From assembly GCA_937975765.1 (NCBI GenBank), contig CALJUR010000139.1:1-44325 (forward strand): a DNA stretch of 44,325 nt, given 5' to 3'. The notes beneath the pieces were generated by a model. It saw nothing but the letters and a program-made list of their open reading frames with translations, made no database searches and was not told the origin of the DNA. The DNA comes from an uncultured Myxococcales bacterium (lineage in GTDB: Bacteria; Myxococcota_A; UBA9042; DTJE01). The translations under genes and the position numbers were made by a program. Shown here piece after piece: positions 17,656-27,800 of this stretch (positions are counted from its first letter, which is position 1; each line of letters opens with the position of its first letter).

Positions 17656-19920
17656 TCAGTACACGGCCAGGGTCTCGATGTTCATGCCGCCCGGGTAGCC
17701 GTAGGAAACGTAGAAGTCCCAGCCGTACACCTCGATGCCGACGCGCTTGTCCGCCGAGATCGTGTGCGATCCCGGGTTCAGCGGCAGCCGGGTGACCTTC
17801 CACTGGTTCGACGGCAGCACCTGGAACACGTTGGACTGCAACTGCGACCCGTTCAGGTTCACGGTCGCGTCGACGGGCGCGACGATCGACACGTAGTTGT
17901 TGCGGTACTTGATCGGGACCAGGAACACGTATTCCGACCGGAACTGCTCGATCGGCACGCCCATGATCTGCGAGGGATCCCCGATGTTCGCGTCGTCCGG
18001 GCTGCAGTTCGCCTGCCTGGTGCAGGTCAGGCCGCTGCCGCAACTGCACGACTTGCCCGTCCGGGTCGAAACCTCGCACAGTTCGCCCCACAGGCACCCC
18101 ACGTCGCAGTCCGACTGCCGGGTGCAGGATTTCCCGACATCCGTCGCGTATCCGGTTCCGTCGTCCACGCAGATGCAGGCCTTGTCGGCCACGCCGGTGA
18201 CGCTCTCGCACAGGTCGGAGTCGTAGCAGCCGTCGTGCGCCGCGCCCGGCGCGTTCTGGCCTTCCAGGAAATGCCCGACCATGAACGGCTTGTCCGACGA
18301 AAGTTCGATGTGGTCGGTGATTTCGAACTCGTAGAAGTCCCCGGCGTTCAGCGTCGGGATGGTCAGCCCCGCCTTCGTACCGGAGATCTTCGTGTCGTCC
18401 TGGACGCCCAGCACCCGGAGGATGTCCGGCGCCTTGCCTCGGGCCATGGTCCGGGCGATCACGTACTTCCTCCCCAGCGTGCCCAGCGGCTGGATCTGCT
18501 CCTCCAGGTGGTCGCATGCCGCGACCGCGATCGGCGCGTTCGCGCAGACGTGACCTCCGAATACCGCGATCTTCCGGGTCGCCTCGATCAGCGACCCCGT
18601 GAAGTCCCCGTAGGTATCGGCCGCCTCCAGGTTCAGCACCTGTCCCCTTTTCAGGGAGAAGGTCTTCGGCGTGTTGGCCGTGAAGGCGGTCACCCCCGAC
18701 CCCGCCGCCACGTTCGCCTTGGTCGTCACCGTCACCTCGGTGGTCTCGTCATCCTTCCCCTCGGCGGCCACGATGGTCATGAACGAGGCGAGTTGCTGAT
18801 TGTCCGAGTTGACCCCGATCGAAGGCCACGACATCACGCGGTACTTCTTGCCCAGCGCGGACGTCGGCAACAGCAGTGACGCGTCGTTGGAGAACACGCT
18901 CACGTTCTCCAGCGGGTTGAACTGGTAGGCCACGATCGGCAGCGTGGAGGTCAGGTGCCACGCATGGTCGGAAATCCCCGAACCCCGGATGTTGTTCGGA
19001 TCGAGGCTGATGATGGTGGCTGTCTTCGGCGGCGCGTCGAAGGTCTTGTCGAACCCCGACTGGTTCGTGACCCGCACGCTCGCCTTGAAGTTCGCGTTGG
19101 TGTTCGACACGACGATCGCGTACGGGGCGTTCTCGCCGCCCCCGTACTTCTTGTCAGCCGCCTCCCGGAACTGGTCCAGGTCGGTCGTCCAGTACTCGCA
19201 GCCCTGGTTCGTCTTGAACTTGGCGTTGAAGTCGCACAGGTTCAGGCAGGTTCCCAGGTGGCACAGTCGCCCGGTGTTCTCGGTGTCGCAATCCTCCTGG
19301 AACGCGAACCCGCTGCCGTCCAGCACGCATGCCATGACGGCCGATCCCTGGCAGATGCGCTGGTTCGGAACGCAGGCGACGCACTGGCCGTTCACGCAGC
19401 GCAGGTCCCCGCACTGGGTCTCGTCCCACCCCGACCCGTCCAGCCGGCACAGTCGGGCGACGTTGATCTGCGGGCAGTCCACGGAACCGGGTGCGCAGGG
19501 AAGGCAGCTCCCCTCGAAGCAGACCAGGTCGCCGCACTCCTCCTCGGCGATGGACAGGCCGTCGGCGCTGCAGATGCGAGCCTTGTTCCGCGAGCAGTTG
19601 CGCGAGTTCGGCTGGCAGACCATCTCCGCGTGGCAGGAGCCCTGCACGCAGTACCCGGTCCCCTGGCAGTCGTTCGTGGTCCGGCACGCGACGCAGACCT
19701 TCACGTCCTGGTCGCAGTAGGGCGTGTCGCCGCCGCACTCGTTGTCGCTGACGCAGCGGGTGGCATCGGCCCCCGGGTCCCAGCCCGCCGACCCGTCCGA
19801 CCCGTAGTCCACGTGGATCTGCCCGAAATCATAGCCGCCTTCGTCCGTGGTCTCCGATCCGCCTGCGCACGCCAACGCCACGCCCGCCGCCACTGCCAGC
19901 GCCCACCGCACCCTGCGCAT
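17656..19920 (-). CDS. IgGFc-binding-domain lipoprotein, copy A
   Basis: 754 residues. Short signal peptide with ALAC lipobox (Cys18), then an acidic/Gly linker ending in WDPGADATRC. A Cys-rich region with repeated DGSGW/DGSGF segments runs to about residue 245. The IgGFc-binding-like domain follows to the end: APYAIVVSNTNANFKASV, SDHAWHLTSTLPIVAYQF, HVCANAP, DHLEEQIQPLG, VGIEVYGWDFYVSYGY. Within this domain a roughly 75-residue Cys-rich insert (about 17990-18235) replaces a shorter one in copy B. ATG at 19920 with GGGAGGA upstream. It is first of the four lipoprotein genes that follow the GH31 gene and has a 100-base upstream region that may hold their promoter. Probable surface adhesin; ligand unknown. 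Confidence 0.87.
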   Translation of the reverse strand: MRRVRWALAVAAGVALACAGGSETTDEGGYDFGQIHVDYGSDGSAGWDPGADATRCVSDNECGGDTPYCDQDVKVCVACRTTNDCQGTGYCVQGSCHAEMVCQPNSRNCSRNKARICSADGLSIAEEECGDLVCFEGSCLPCAPGSVDCPQINVARLCRLDGSGWDETQCGDLRCVNGQCVACVPNQRICQGSAVMACVLDGSGFAFQEDCDTENTGRLCHLGTCLNLCDFNAKFKTNQGCEYWTTDLDQFREAADKKYGGGENAPYAIVVSNTNANFKASVRVTNQSGFDKTFDAPPKTATIISLDPNNIRGSGISDHAWHLTSTLPIVAYQFNPLENVSVFSNDASLLLPTSALGKKYRVMSWPSIGVNSDNQQLASFMTIVAAEGKDDETTEVTVTTKANVAAGSGVTAFTANTPKTFSLKRGQVLNLEAADTYGDFTGSLIEATRKIAVFGGHVCANAPIAVAACDHLEEQIQPLGTLGRKYVIARTMARGKAPDILRVLGVQDDTKISGTKAGLTIPTLNAGDFYEFEITDHIELSSDKPFMVGHFLEGQNAPGAAHDGCYDSDLCESVTGVADKACICVDDGTGYATDVGKSCTRQSDCDVGCLWGELCEVSTRTGKSCSCGSGLTCTRQANCSPDDANIGDPSQIMGVPIEQFRSEYVFLVPIKYRNNYVSIVAPVDATVNLNGSQLQSNVFQVLPSNQWKVTRLPLNPGSHTISADKRVGIEVYGWDFYVSYGYPGGMNIETLAVY

Positions 19921-19950
19921 CCCGTTTCCTCCCGCGGATGGATCCGTCGA

Positions 19951-19956
19951 ATTGTA
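19951..19956 (-). promoter_or_regulatory. Possible -10 box for the IgGFc/FGE/VWA lipoprotein genes
   Basis: On the minus strand the AT-rich stretch before the ribosome site contains TACAAT, 5 of 6 matches to TATAAT, about 31 bases upstream of the ATG. The hexamer 17 bases further upstream matches TTGACA at only 3 of 6 positions. The 100-base gap (19921-20020) is unusually AT-rich for this contig. Confidence 0.3.
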
Positions 19957-20020
19957 TCTGTTTCGAAAATTCCTGCGATAGGTGCTTTTCGATGCAGGGC
20001 GGGGAACTGCCGTCCCGGGG

Positions 20021-22750
20021 TCAGAGGGAGGTCCTCCGGGCGGCCCTGGCGGCCGTCGATACCGTGACCTGGTGTTCGCCCGGGGCGGCCTTCACGTACA
20101 GCGTTCCCGACGACGCGTCGTGGAACCAGCCCATCTCCTGCGACTGGAGATCTGCCAGGCTGCCCGCCGCCGGGTAGGCTTCGGCCCCTTCCTTCACGGA
20201 CGCGGGCGCCAGGACGACCGCGACGACCTCGAACATCGTCCCCGACCGGAACTCGTCGCCGTCCTGGGTCGTCAGCGTGATCGTCGTCCCCGACTGTGCC
20301 TGCCCGACCTGAGCGCCGTCGAACAGCCGGAACGTGCTGGCATCGCCCGGATAGACGCGGGCCCACAGCACCCCGGGGGTCGTCGCGTAGGAATCCACCA
20401 GGTCCGGCCGGGTCGTCGGGGCGATCGCGTCGATGGTCGGCCGCAGCATCGGCACCACGGACCCCTTGCGCAGCAGCAGCGTCAGCCGGGTCGGCGGGGC
20501 CGGGATCGTGACCGTCCTCCCGCCCTCGTAGGCGGCACCGGTGAACCAGTGGTACCAGGTGCCCTGGGGCAGCACGACCTCGCGCGACGTGGCCCCGCGG
20601 GTCACCACCGGCGCCACCAGCAGGTCGTCGCCGAAGAAGTAGGTGTCCGCCGGGTGCACGCCCAGTTCCGGGTGCACCAGGCCCAGGGCGCGACTGATGG
20701 GCCGACCCGTGGCCGCCAGTTGCGTCGCGTAGGTCCACTCGTACGGGAACAGGCGCAGGTGCAGCCGGGTGTATTCGCGATAGTTGTCCAGCAGCTCCGT
20801 GTCGTCGGATCCGTCGGGGTTCCTGAACTCCCAGGCCACGTCGTTCGAGGAAGTGCCGACCTGCATCACGGACGTCAGCGCGGTCTGCTGGTACCAGCGC
20901 ATGAACGTCTCGCGGTCCGGCGGCGAGTGCCGGTATCCTCCGGTGTCGGCCCCGAAGAACGGGAACCCCGACGGGCCCAGGTTCAGGTCGTAGGCCAGCG
21001 ATGCGGGCAGGCCGCCGACGAAGACCTTGCCGTTCCCGTCCTGCGGGTCGATAGGGTCGCCGTGCAGGGACAGGTTCGCGTCCAGGTCGCCGGGCCAGAT
21101 CACGCTGACGTTGACCTGGTCGCCCCAGGTGCCGGCCCGGCACAGCAGGAAGCCCCCGTCCGCGGGCAGCGTCTCGTTGTAGACGCGGTGGTAGAACGTC
21201 TTGTAAAGGGAGTGCATCGTCCGTTCGTCGCTGCCGTCGAAGAACTTCCAGACGACCCGCATTCCCAGCATGCCGGGGACGACGTCCTCGGCGTAGTCCA
21301 GTTTGAACCCCTCGATTCCCATGTCCGTGTAGCGGCGGATGAGGGCCTGCCACCACGAGTAGGCCGCCGGGTTCGTGAAGTCGATCGGTTCGCCCCACTT
21401 GTTGAACTCGACGCCAACGGTCGGCGGGAAGTACCCCCCGGACAGGGCCCCGGCCCGCAGCGCCTCGGTCTCCTGGCACGTCTCGTCCCGGTAGGAGACG
21501 TACGGCGTGTGCCACAGGGCCATCCGGAAGCCCAGCGCGTGGGCCTTGTCGATCATCGCCTGCGGGTCGGAATACCGGTCGTCGTGGAAGTCGAACGAGT
21601 TGACGCCGTTCGCGTAGGGGCGGTCGATCCAGTACCCGGTGGTGGCCAGGTCCAGTTCGCGGATCTTGTCCAGGTCCGCCTCCACCTCGACCTGGCCGGG
21701 GATCTCGTCGCGCCAGACCCAGGGCCCCAGCGCCCAGCGCGCGGGCAGCCGGGGCGCGCCCGTCACCGCGTAGTAGTGGCGCGTGACATCGATCGCCATT
21801 TCCGCCCCGAACAGGTAGAACTCCAGGCCCCCGGTGCTGTCCAGGCCGGTGCCGAACACGGCGTCCACGCGATCCACCTGGGCCTTCGCGACGTCGAAAC
21901 TGCCCGGGTATCTCGACGCCACGAACAGGCCCCAGCCCCGCGTGCCGATCACGAAGGGCACCGGCACGTGCGCCTCGTTGTAGTTGCCCTCCAGGCGGTC
22001 GTCCATCTCCAGTTGCATCGCGCGGACCATTCCCCGGTGGTTCACCTGGTCCAGGTACGCGCCCAGCCCGTAGAAGGCCTCGTTCGGGTCCGCGATGGGC
22101 CTCACGCGCAGGTACGCCACGTCGTCTCCTGCGGCCTCCGGCTTCAGAAGGAAGCGCACGCGCCCGGCTGCCTGCACCCGGATCGACAGCGTCGCGTCCT
22201 TCGCGTCGCCGTACGCCAGCCGGACCTCGGCGGAATCCTCGTCGTGCGCCCCGATCGCCATGGCGGTCACGTCCAGCCACGCCAGGCCCCAGGGAGGGTC
22301 GTACCCCGTGACCTGCGCCTGGATCGGCCACGGGTCGTAGTTCGTCGCGTCGTCCAGTTCGTCCACCCGCCCCAGTTGCAGGGCAGCCGCGTCCAGCACG
22401 GCCAGCACGTCCGCGCCGCGGGCCAGTTCGATCCGCATCGCCACGCGGTCGACCTTCAGCGAGTAGCCGCCGCTTGCCAGGGTGATCGACTCCGGCCCCG
22501 GCCCCGAGGTGTCCTCGATCCCCTCGCCGACCGCCTCGTCCGCCGTCGTCTCCGGTGTGGCGTCCTGGGTCAGGTCGCCCGGCAGATCCTCCCCGGCCTC
22601 GACGGGAACGTCCGCGGTCGCCTCCTGCGCGAGATCCGCCGCGGTGTCGCCGCCCGCGTCCTTCGCGCCCTCGCCCCCGCAGGCCCAGAGGATCGCGGTC
22701 GCCAGCAGTGCGGTCGCCCGCCACGTCCCCTTCCCCCGGTTCCGTCTCAT
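20021..22750 (-). CDS. GH31-family glycoside hydrolase lipoprotein
   Basis: 909 residues. Lipobox LWAC (Cys24) followed by an Asp/Glu/Thr/Ala-rich linker to about residue 86. Domains: N-terminal beta-sandwich (about 88-330), a (beta/alpha)8 catalytic barrel (about 335-690), and C-terminal beta domains. The catalytic nucleophile is predicted as Asp485 in GFKLDYAED. The acid/base is Asp555 in WPGD, in the position of the GH31 WSGD motif. GH31 enzymes retain alpha-configuration and hydrolyse alpha-glucosides, alpha-xylosides or alpha-galactosides; the exact substrate is not clear. It is probably tethered to the outer membrane to attack external glycans. ATG at 22750 follows GGGAGG by 5 bases. 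It starts 13 bases after the stop of the radical SAM gene, so co-transcription is likely. Confidence 0.93.
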   Translation of the reverse strand: MRRNRGKGTWRATALLATAILWACGGEGAKDAGGDTAADLAQEATADVPVEAGEDLPGDLTQDATPETTADEAVGEGIEDTSGPGPESITLASGGYSLKVDRVAMRIELARGADVLAVLDAAALQLGRVDELDDATNYDPWPIQAQVTGYDPPWGLAWLDVTAMAIGAHDEDSAEVRLAYGDAKDATLSIRVQAAGRVRFLLKPEAAGDDVAYLRVRPIADPNEAFYGLGAYLDQVNHRGMVRAMQLEMDDRLEGNYNEAHVPVPFVIGTRGWGLFVASRYPGSFDVAKAQVDRVDAVFGTGLDSTGGLEFYLFGAEMAIDVTRHYYAVTGAPRLPARWALGPWVWRDEIPGQVEVEADLDKIRELDLATTGYWIDRPYANGVNSFDFHDDRYSDPQAMIDKAHALGFRMALWHTPYVSYRDETCQETEALRAGALSGGYFPPTVGVEFNKWGEPIDFTNPAAYSWWQALIRRYTDMGIEGFKLDYAEDVVPGMLGMRVVWKFFDGSDERTMHSLYKTFYHRVYNETLPADGGFLLCRAGTWGDQVNVSVIWPGDLDANLSLHGDPIDPQDGNGKVFVGGLPASLAYDLNLGPSGFPFFGADTGGYRHSPPDRETFMRWYQQTALTSVMQVGTSSNDVAWEFRNPDGSDDTELLDNYREYTRLHLRLFPYEWTYATQLAATGRPISRALGLVHPELGVHPADTYFFGDDLLVAPVVTRGATSREVVLPQGTWYHWFTGAAYEGGRTVTIPAPPTRLTLLLRKGSVVPMLRPTIDAIAPTTRPDLVDSYATTPGVLWARVYPGDASTFRLFDGAQVGQAQSGTTITLTTQDGDEFRSGTMFEVVAVVLAPASVKEGAEAYPAAGSLADLQSQEMGWFHDASSGTLYVKAAPGEHQVTVSTAARAARRTSL

Positions 22751-22763
22751 CGCGCCCTCCCTT

Positions 22764-23840
22764 TCAGGCATCCTGTGCCAGGAACGTGGAATCGTAACCG
22801 ATCCTCACCGAGGCCAGCATCCCGCACGCCGCGTGGGCCTGCCGGCCTCCGGCATAGCGTCGCACCACCGGCCACCCCTGGGCCTTCAACGCGTTCCTGA
22901 ACCGGTCCAGTTCCTCGACCCCGGGCGCGGCGAACCCGTCCGGCCGCGGGTCGTTGACCTCGACCAGGTTGATGCGCAGCGGCAGGTCCCCCAGCAGCGC
23001 CTTCAGGCCCTCGACCTCGTCGTCCCCCGTGTTCAGCCCGGCGATGGTCACCCACGCGATCGTCACGCGTTCGCCGCACGAGGCCGCGTATCTCCGGATC
23101 GCGTCGCACACCTCCGGGACCTCCCACCTCGCCGCGACCGGCAGCAGCGCGGCCCTCCTCTGCTGCACCGTGGAAGTCAGCGACACGATCAGCCGGTAGG
23201 GATGCCGCTCTTCCGCGTACCTCAGGATCTGCGGCACCAGCCCGACCGTGCTGATGCTGATGTTCTCGGCCTTCACGCGCCCGCCGCACGGGTCGCACAG
23301 CACCCGGGCGGCGCGGATCACCTCGTCGTAGTTGGCCAGCGGTTCGCCCTGCCCCATGAAGACCGCGCCGGTGATCCGGCCGTCGCCCAGCCGCCGTGCC
23401 GCCAGGAACGACGCGATCATCTCCCCGGCCGAAAGGTTCCTCCCGAGGCCCAGTCGCCCCGTCGCGCAGAAGGCGCACCCCATCCCGCAGCCCGACTGGC
23501 AGGACAGGCAGACCGTGAAGGCGTCCTCGCGCTGAAGGGGGATCCTCACCGCCTCGAACAGGGCTCCGTCACCGGCCTTCAGCAGCAGTTTCACGAAACC
23601 GTCGGCGGGGTCCCGCGCGACCTCCACGACCTCGGGCCGGGAACGCTCCGTCGTGGCGGCCACCGCGTCCGCGATGCGTCCGGCGACCGGTCTCCGATCC
23701 GGGAACCCGGGCCGGTCGTCGCTGATCGCGTGCGCCAGGATCCGCCGTGCCTCGCCCTCGTTGGCGGGCACCCCGCAGGAACGAAGGTGTGCCACCAGGT
23801 CCGCGGGGATCATGGCCAGCAGGTGGGGCTTCGCCGACAT
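22764..23840 (-). CDS. RlmN/Cfr-family radical SAM methyltransferase
   Basis: 358 residues. A small N-terminal helical domain (1-100) precedes a radical SAM core. The [4Fe-4S] ligands are Cys118, Cys122 and Cys125 (CGMGCAFC). The two additional cysteines of the RlmN/Cfr mechanism are present: Cys111 just before the cluster and Cys339 in HAACGML. A GQGEPLAN segment corresponds to the SAM-binding GMGEP motif. Family members methylate C2 or C8 of A2503 in 23S rRNA (RlmN also modifies some tRNAs). The N-terminal half differs noticeably from textbook RlmN, so it may be a paralogue with another RNA target; I therefore give no symbol. ATG at 23840 is the sensible start, as the upstream frame lies antisense to the EamA gene. 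Confidence 0.87.
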   Translation of the reverse strand: MSAKPHLLAMIPADLVAHLRSCGVPANEGEARRILAHAISDDRPGFPDRRPVAGRIADAVAATTERSRPEVVEVARDPADGFVKLLLKAGDGALFEAVRIPLQREDAFTVCLSCQSGCGMGCAFCATGRLGLGRNLSAGEMIASFLAARRLGDGRITGAVFMGQGEPLANYDEVIRAARVLCDPCGGRVKAENISISTVGLVPQILRYAEERHPYRLIVSLTSTVQQRRAALLPVAARWEVPEVCDAIRRYAASCGERVTIAWVTIAGLNTGDDEVEGLKALLGDLPLRINLVEVNDPRPDGFAAPGVEELDRFRNALKAQGWPVVRRYAGGRQAHAACGMLASVRIGYDSTFLAQDA

Positions 23841-23892
23841 GCGTCCTGATCTACCAGAAATCCCGCGTTCGTGACGCGAATTCCGGCGCCCG

Positions 23893-23901
23893 TGATATCC
23901 T
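23893..23901 (+). promoter_or_regulatory. Possible extended -10 element for the EamA gene
   Basis: The divergent gap 23841-23952 contains TGATATCCT, a TGn plus a hexamer matching TATAAT at 4 of 6 positions. It is the same style as the elements at 6415 and 30707. No convincing -35. A small dyad CGCGT-N5-ACGCG lies just upstream (about 23865-23879). Confidence 0.22.
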
Positions 23902-23952
23902 GCGCCGCCGCGGACCGCCCGTGCCCGCGCCCCGTCCAGCGGAGTCGTTGCC

Positions 23953-24858
23953 TTGGTGCTGGGCCCCGTGACCATCGGCGCCGGCGAGGCCTTCTCTACC
24001 TTGACCGCCCTGACCTGGGCCGTCGCGGTCGTGCTGTTCCGCCGCGCGGGGGACCGGATGCCCCCGGTGGCGCTGAACCTCTTCAAGGGTCTCCTGGGCC
24101 TGGTCCTCTCCGTGCTCACGATGCTCGTCCTGGGCGTGGGGTTCGTCCCCGAAGGGGTCACCGTGGCCGACTTCGCCCTGGTGTTCGTGTCCGGCGCCGT
24201 CGGCATCGGGGTTGCGGACACCCTGTTCTTCATGGCGCTGAACCGCATGGGTGCGGCGCGCCTGGCGATCGTCGACTGCACCTACAGTCCCTTCGTCATG
24301 CTGGCGTCCTGGGTCCACCTGGGCGAACCGGTCTCCGCCATGCTGGTCCCGGCGGTCCTCCTGATGGCCGTCGCGATCATCGTCGGCGCGTGGGAACCCG
24401 GCGCGTTCCAGCGCAGCGCGTGGCGCCGCGAGAAGGCCGGCATCGCGCTGTCGACCCTCTCGGTCCTGCTGATGGCGGTGGCGATCGTCGCGATCAAGCC
24501 GATCCTCGACACGAACGACGCGTGGTGGGTCCTGACGGTGCGCCTGGCGGGCGGCGTCTGCTTCCTGGCCGTCCAGGGCGCCCTGCCCCGCTTCCGGGCG
24601 GAAGTCCTGGCCGCGCTGCGTCCCTCCCGCGCCTGGCTGCGCGCCGTGCCTGCCTCCTTCGTCGGGACCTACGTCGCGATCTTCCTGTGGACCCTGGGCA
24701 TGAAACTGACCTACACGAACACCGCCAGCGTCCTGAACCAGTTGTCCAACGTCTTCATCCTCCCCCTGGCCGCGATCTTCCTGCACGAGCGGCTGGGCAC
24801 CCGCCAGGTCGTGGCGATCGTGCTGGGCTTCTCCGCCGGCATCCTGGCAGTCCTGTAG
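23953..24858 (+). CDS. EamA/DMT-family inner-membrane transporter
   Basis: 301 residues organised as two repeated five-helix halves, as in drug/metabolite transporters of the EamA family. The first half (about 10-135) and second half (about 155-300) each end with the characteristic short helices around PLAAIFLHERLG, where the conserved Glu is present. TTG at 23953 is chosen because GGAG lies 8 bases upstream; GTG at 23956 or 23968 are alternatives and would not alter the membrane part. Family members export amino acids, nucleosides or other small metabolites; the substrate cannot be predicted. It is divergent from the radical SAM gene and convergent with the large mosaic protein gene. Confidence 0.87.
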   Translation: MVLGPVTIGAGEAFSTLTALTWAVAVVLFRRAGDRMPPVALNLFKGLLGLVLSVLTMLVLGVGFVPEGVTVADFALVFVSGAVGIGVADTLFFMALNRMGAARLAIVDCTYSPFVMLASWVHLGEPVSAMLVPAVLLMAVAIIVGAWEPGAFQRSAWRREKAGIALSTLSVLLMAVAIVAIKPILDTNDAWWVLTVRLAGGVCFLAVQGALPRFRAEVLAALRPSRAWLRAVPASFVGTYVAIFLWTLGMKLTYTNTASVLNQLSNVFILPLAAIFLHERLGTRQVVAIVLGFSAGILAVL

Positions 24859-24880
24859 GGCGGGTGCCCCATCCCCCGCC
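24859..24880. terminator. Possible bidirectional hairpin between convergent genes
   Basis: GGCGGG and CCCGCC form a perfect 6-bp stem around a 10-base loop, in the 30-base gap between the EamA stop and the stop of the mosaic protein gene. There is no T tract, so intrinsic termination is uncertain. Confidence 0.33.
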
Positions 24881-24888
24881 TGCACCGG

Positions 24889-27800
24889 CTACGGGGTGTC
24901 CGGGACCGGCTCGGAGGGGATCGGCAGGCACTCGCCGCCGCGGCAGGTCATGTCCGTCCCGCAGGGAGAATCCTCGGGACGCGCCGACCACGCGGTCGGT
25001 GCGATGTCGGGGTCGCAGGCCTTGCAGGGATCCGACGGGTCCGGTTCGCCGGCCTCGCGGCAGACGGCCCCGATCAGGCACCAGCCCGACCACAGTTCCG
25101 CCGTGCAGGTCCCGTCCCCGTTGCAGGCATCGTCGGTGCAGGCGATGCCGTCATCGCACGCGTAAACCGTCCCGGTGCAGGTTCCGGACGCGCAATGGTC
25201 GCCGTTCGTGCACGGGTCGCCGTCCCCGCACGGGTTCGCATCGTTCGCCACGTGCAGGCACCCCGTCGCCGGATCGCACGAGTCGTCCGTGCAGGGGTTG
25301 TGGTCGTCGCAGTCCCGCGGTCCTCCGGGAATGCAGGCACCCCCGCTGCACGCGTCGCCGAAGGTGCACGCGTCGCCGTCCTCGCAGGCCCGCCCGTGGT
25401 TCGCATGCGTGCATCCGGTCACCGCGTTGCAGCCGTCGTCCGTGCAGGCGTTGCCATCGTTGCAGTTGATCCACGTGTTCCGGCAGTATCCGTCCGTGCA
25501 CGCATCCGTGGTGCAGACGGTGTAGTCGTCGCAGTGGGCCAGGAACCAGCACTTCGGCGACTTGCCGACCCACAGGTACCATCCGTCCAGCCACCCGGTG
25601 TTCACCTCCGGATCCAGGTTGTCCACGACCAGCGTCCAGGTCCCCAGGTACTCGTGCTCGAGGAAGGCGTCCAGGGACTGCCCGGACGGCAGCGGCACGC
25701 CGATGTCGTACGTCTCGTACACGTTCGCCTTCGCGTCGGTCGGAACGGCCTCCTTCAGCACGACCTCGGTTCCGTCCGGCCCGCGCAGCGCCAGCCGCAG
25801 GTATCCGCGATACGTGCTGCGGGCCTTCACCTTCACCTGCAGGTCCCCCACCAGGCCCGTCCTCGTCACCGCGACGGGTACCTCGAAATGGGGATTGGCC
25901 GCCGTCATCTGCACGGGCACGTCGGGCGACGCGGCGTCGCGGCGGAACGAGCAGTAGTTCCCGTTGCACCGGACGCTGACGCAGTAGCCGAGGTCCGGTC
26001 GGCAGGCGGTGTCTGTCGAGCACGCCGAAGCCCCGGACGGCCGCACGGCGTCGTTCACGCAGGGGACGCACCCCGAGCGCCAGTCGTTGCGGCACGACCC
26101 GGACTGGCAGGCATCGGTCGTGCACGCCTCGTAGTCCTCGCACTGCGCGTTCGATGTGCATTCCACCGAGCCGTTCTCGAGGAAGGTCAGCATTCTCGCC
26201 ATCGCTCCCGACAGCAGGCCGCCGCCCGACCTTTCCAGCAGCCCGGCATACGGCAGGGTGGATCCGATGGTCCGGTAGGTTCCGTTCCTGAAGGCCACGC
26301 TGGTCGAGAACTGCGTGGTGCCGCCCTCGACCCGCAGGATCTCCTTCCCGCCCTGTTCCGGCAGGTGCTCGATCGCGTCGTTGCCCGCATTGACGGCCGC
26401 GTCCTGGCTGCAGTCGAAGACGTACCCCTCCAGGAAGTTCCGCCCGCTGACCGGTCCCTCCAGCTTCGGTGCGCCGGAGTGGACCGTCCGCACCTTGAAG
26501 TACGGGTGCAGAACGGTGTCGGCCTGGACGCCCGCGGGCTTCGTGAAGAATTCGCCGCCCTCCAGGACCATGCGCCCGCCGCCATCCAGGTAGGCCTTCA
26601 GGCGCGCGGCCTCGGCCGACGTCACCTGGTGGTACCGCCCCGAGACGCCCAGCACCGCCCAGATGCCCTGGTACGGCTGCAACTGCGGCAGCAGGTCCAG
26701 GTCCTTGACGACCTGCGCCTTGCGCCCGGCCGCCCGGATCGCGTCGCGCACCGCGATCGCGGACGGGTCCGTCCAGCCGTTCGGGGACCAGACCACGTAG
26801 CCGTCGCGCAGCAGCACGTTCAGGTTCAGCGAGGCCAGCGACTCGAAGGGGCTGTTCCTTTCCTCGGCGCCCGGGTCGTACTCGTCCACCGTCCGCAGCC
26901 CGGTCCGGTACCGGTCCGCCGCGGCGTCGTCGCACCCGGGGACGGCGTCCATCGCGCAGTAGAACCAGCCCTTCTCGGTGGCTGCCGATGGGATGCCACA
27001 GACGGCCGCAACCGCCACGCCCAGCGTCTCGCAGCCGTTCGCCTGGCCGACCTCGCCGGAGGGTTGCAGGAACGGCGGCACGTCCATCGGGGTCGAGTCC
27101 ACGAAAGAGGCCGGGTACCCGAAGATCTGCCACGTCCCGTAGTAGGCGTCCACGTCCCGCATGCACAGCACCAGCCGGACCCGCTCGCACACGTTCATCG
27201 TGACGTCCGGGATGGGCGTCGGCGCCGCGACGGTCGCGATCGTCGTCCAGTTCGCCGACGAGCAGGTGCCGTGGGTCGGACACCGCACGGCCATCGCCTT
27301 CACCAGGTGGTTCGGCACGCCCGCCGCGACGCGCACGTCATCGATCTCCCAGGCGTCCAGGTCGGCGGTCGTCGAGTCGCCCGTATCCACCAGGAATGCG
27401 ACGCGCAGCGTCTGGGCGGCCCGGATCCCCGATGGCACGGCGGCCGTCTCGATGCTGTAGGGCAGGTCCTCCGTCGCCGCGCGCGACCAGATCACCTCGG
27501 CGGTGGAAAAGTCGCCCGTGTCCGACGCCAGGACCTTCAGGTTCACCGTCCGACCGGGGATCCCGTGCCGGTACTTCATCCGCCACTGGACCGAGGTCGA
27601 GTTCGTCACGTTGAAGGAGATCGTCGCCGACGCCCGGGCGTCGATTGTCGGCGTCCGGGCGTAGCTCTTCGCGCCGTCCACCGAGGGAAGCCACGTGAAC
27701 CGCAGATGGCCGTCGGGTCCCAGGTCGCCGGTCCCGGTCTGGGACCAGTGGTCGGCGGCCGGGCTGCCCAGGTCGAGGAAGCTCCATCCCCGCTGGGCGA

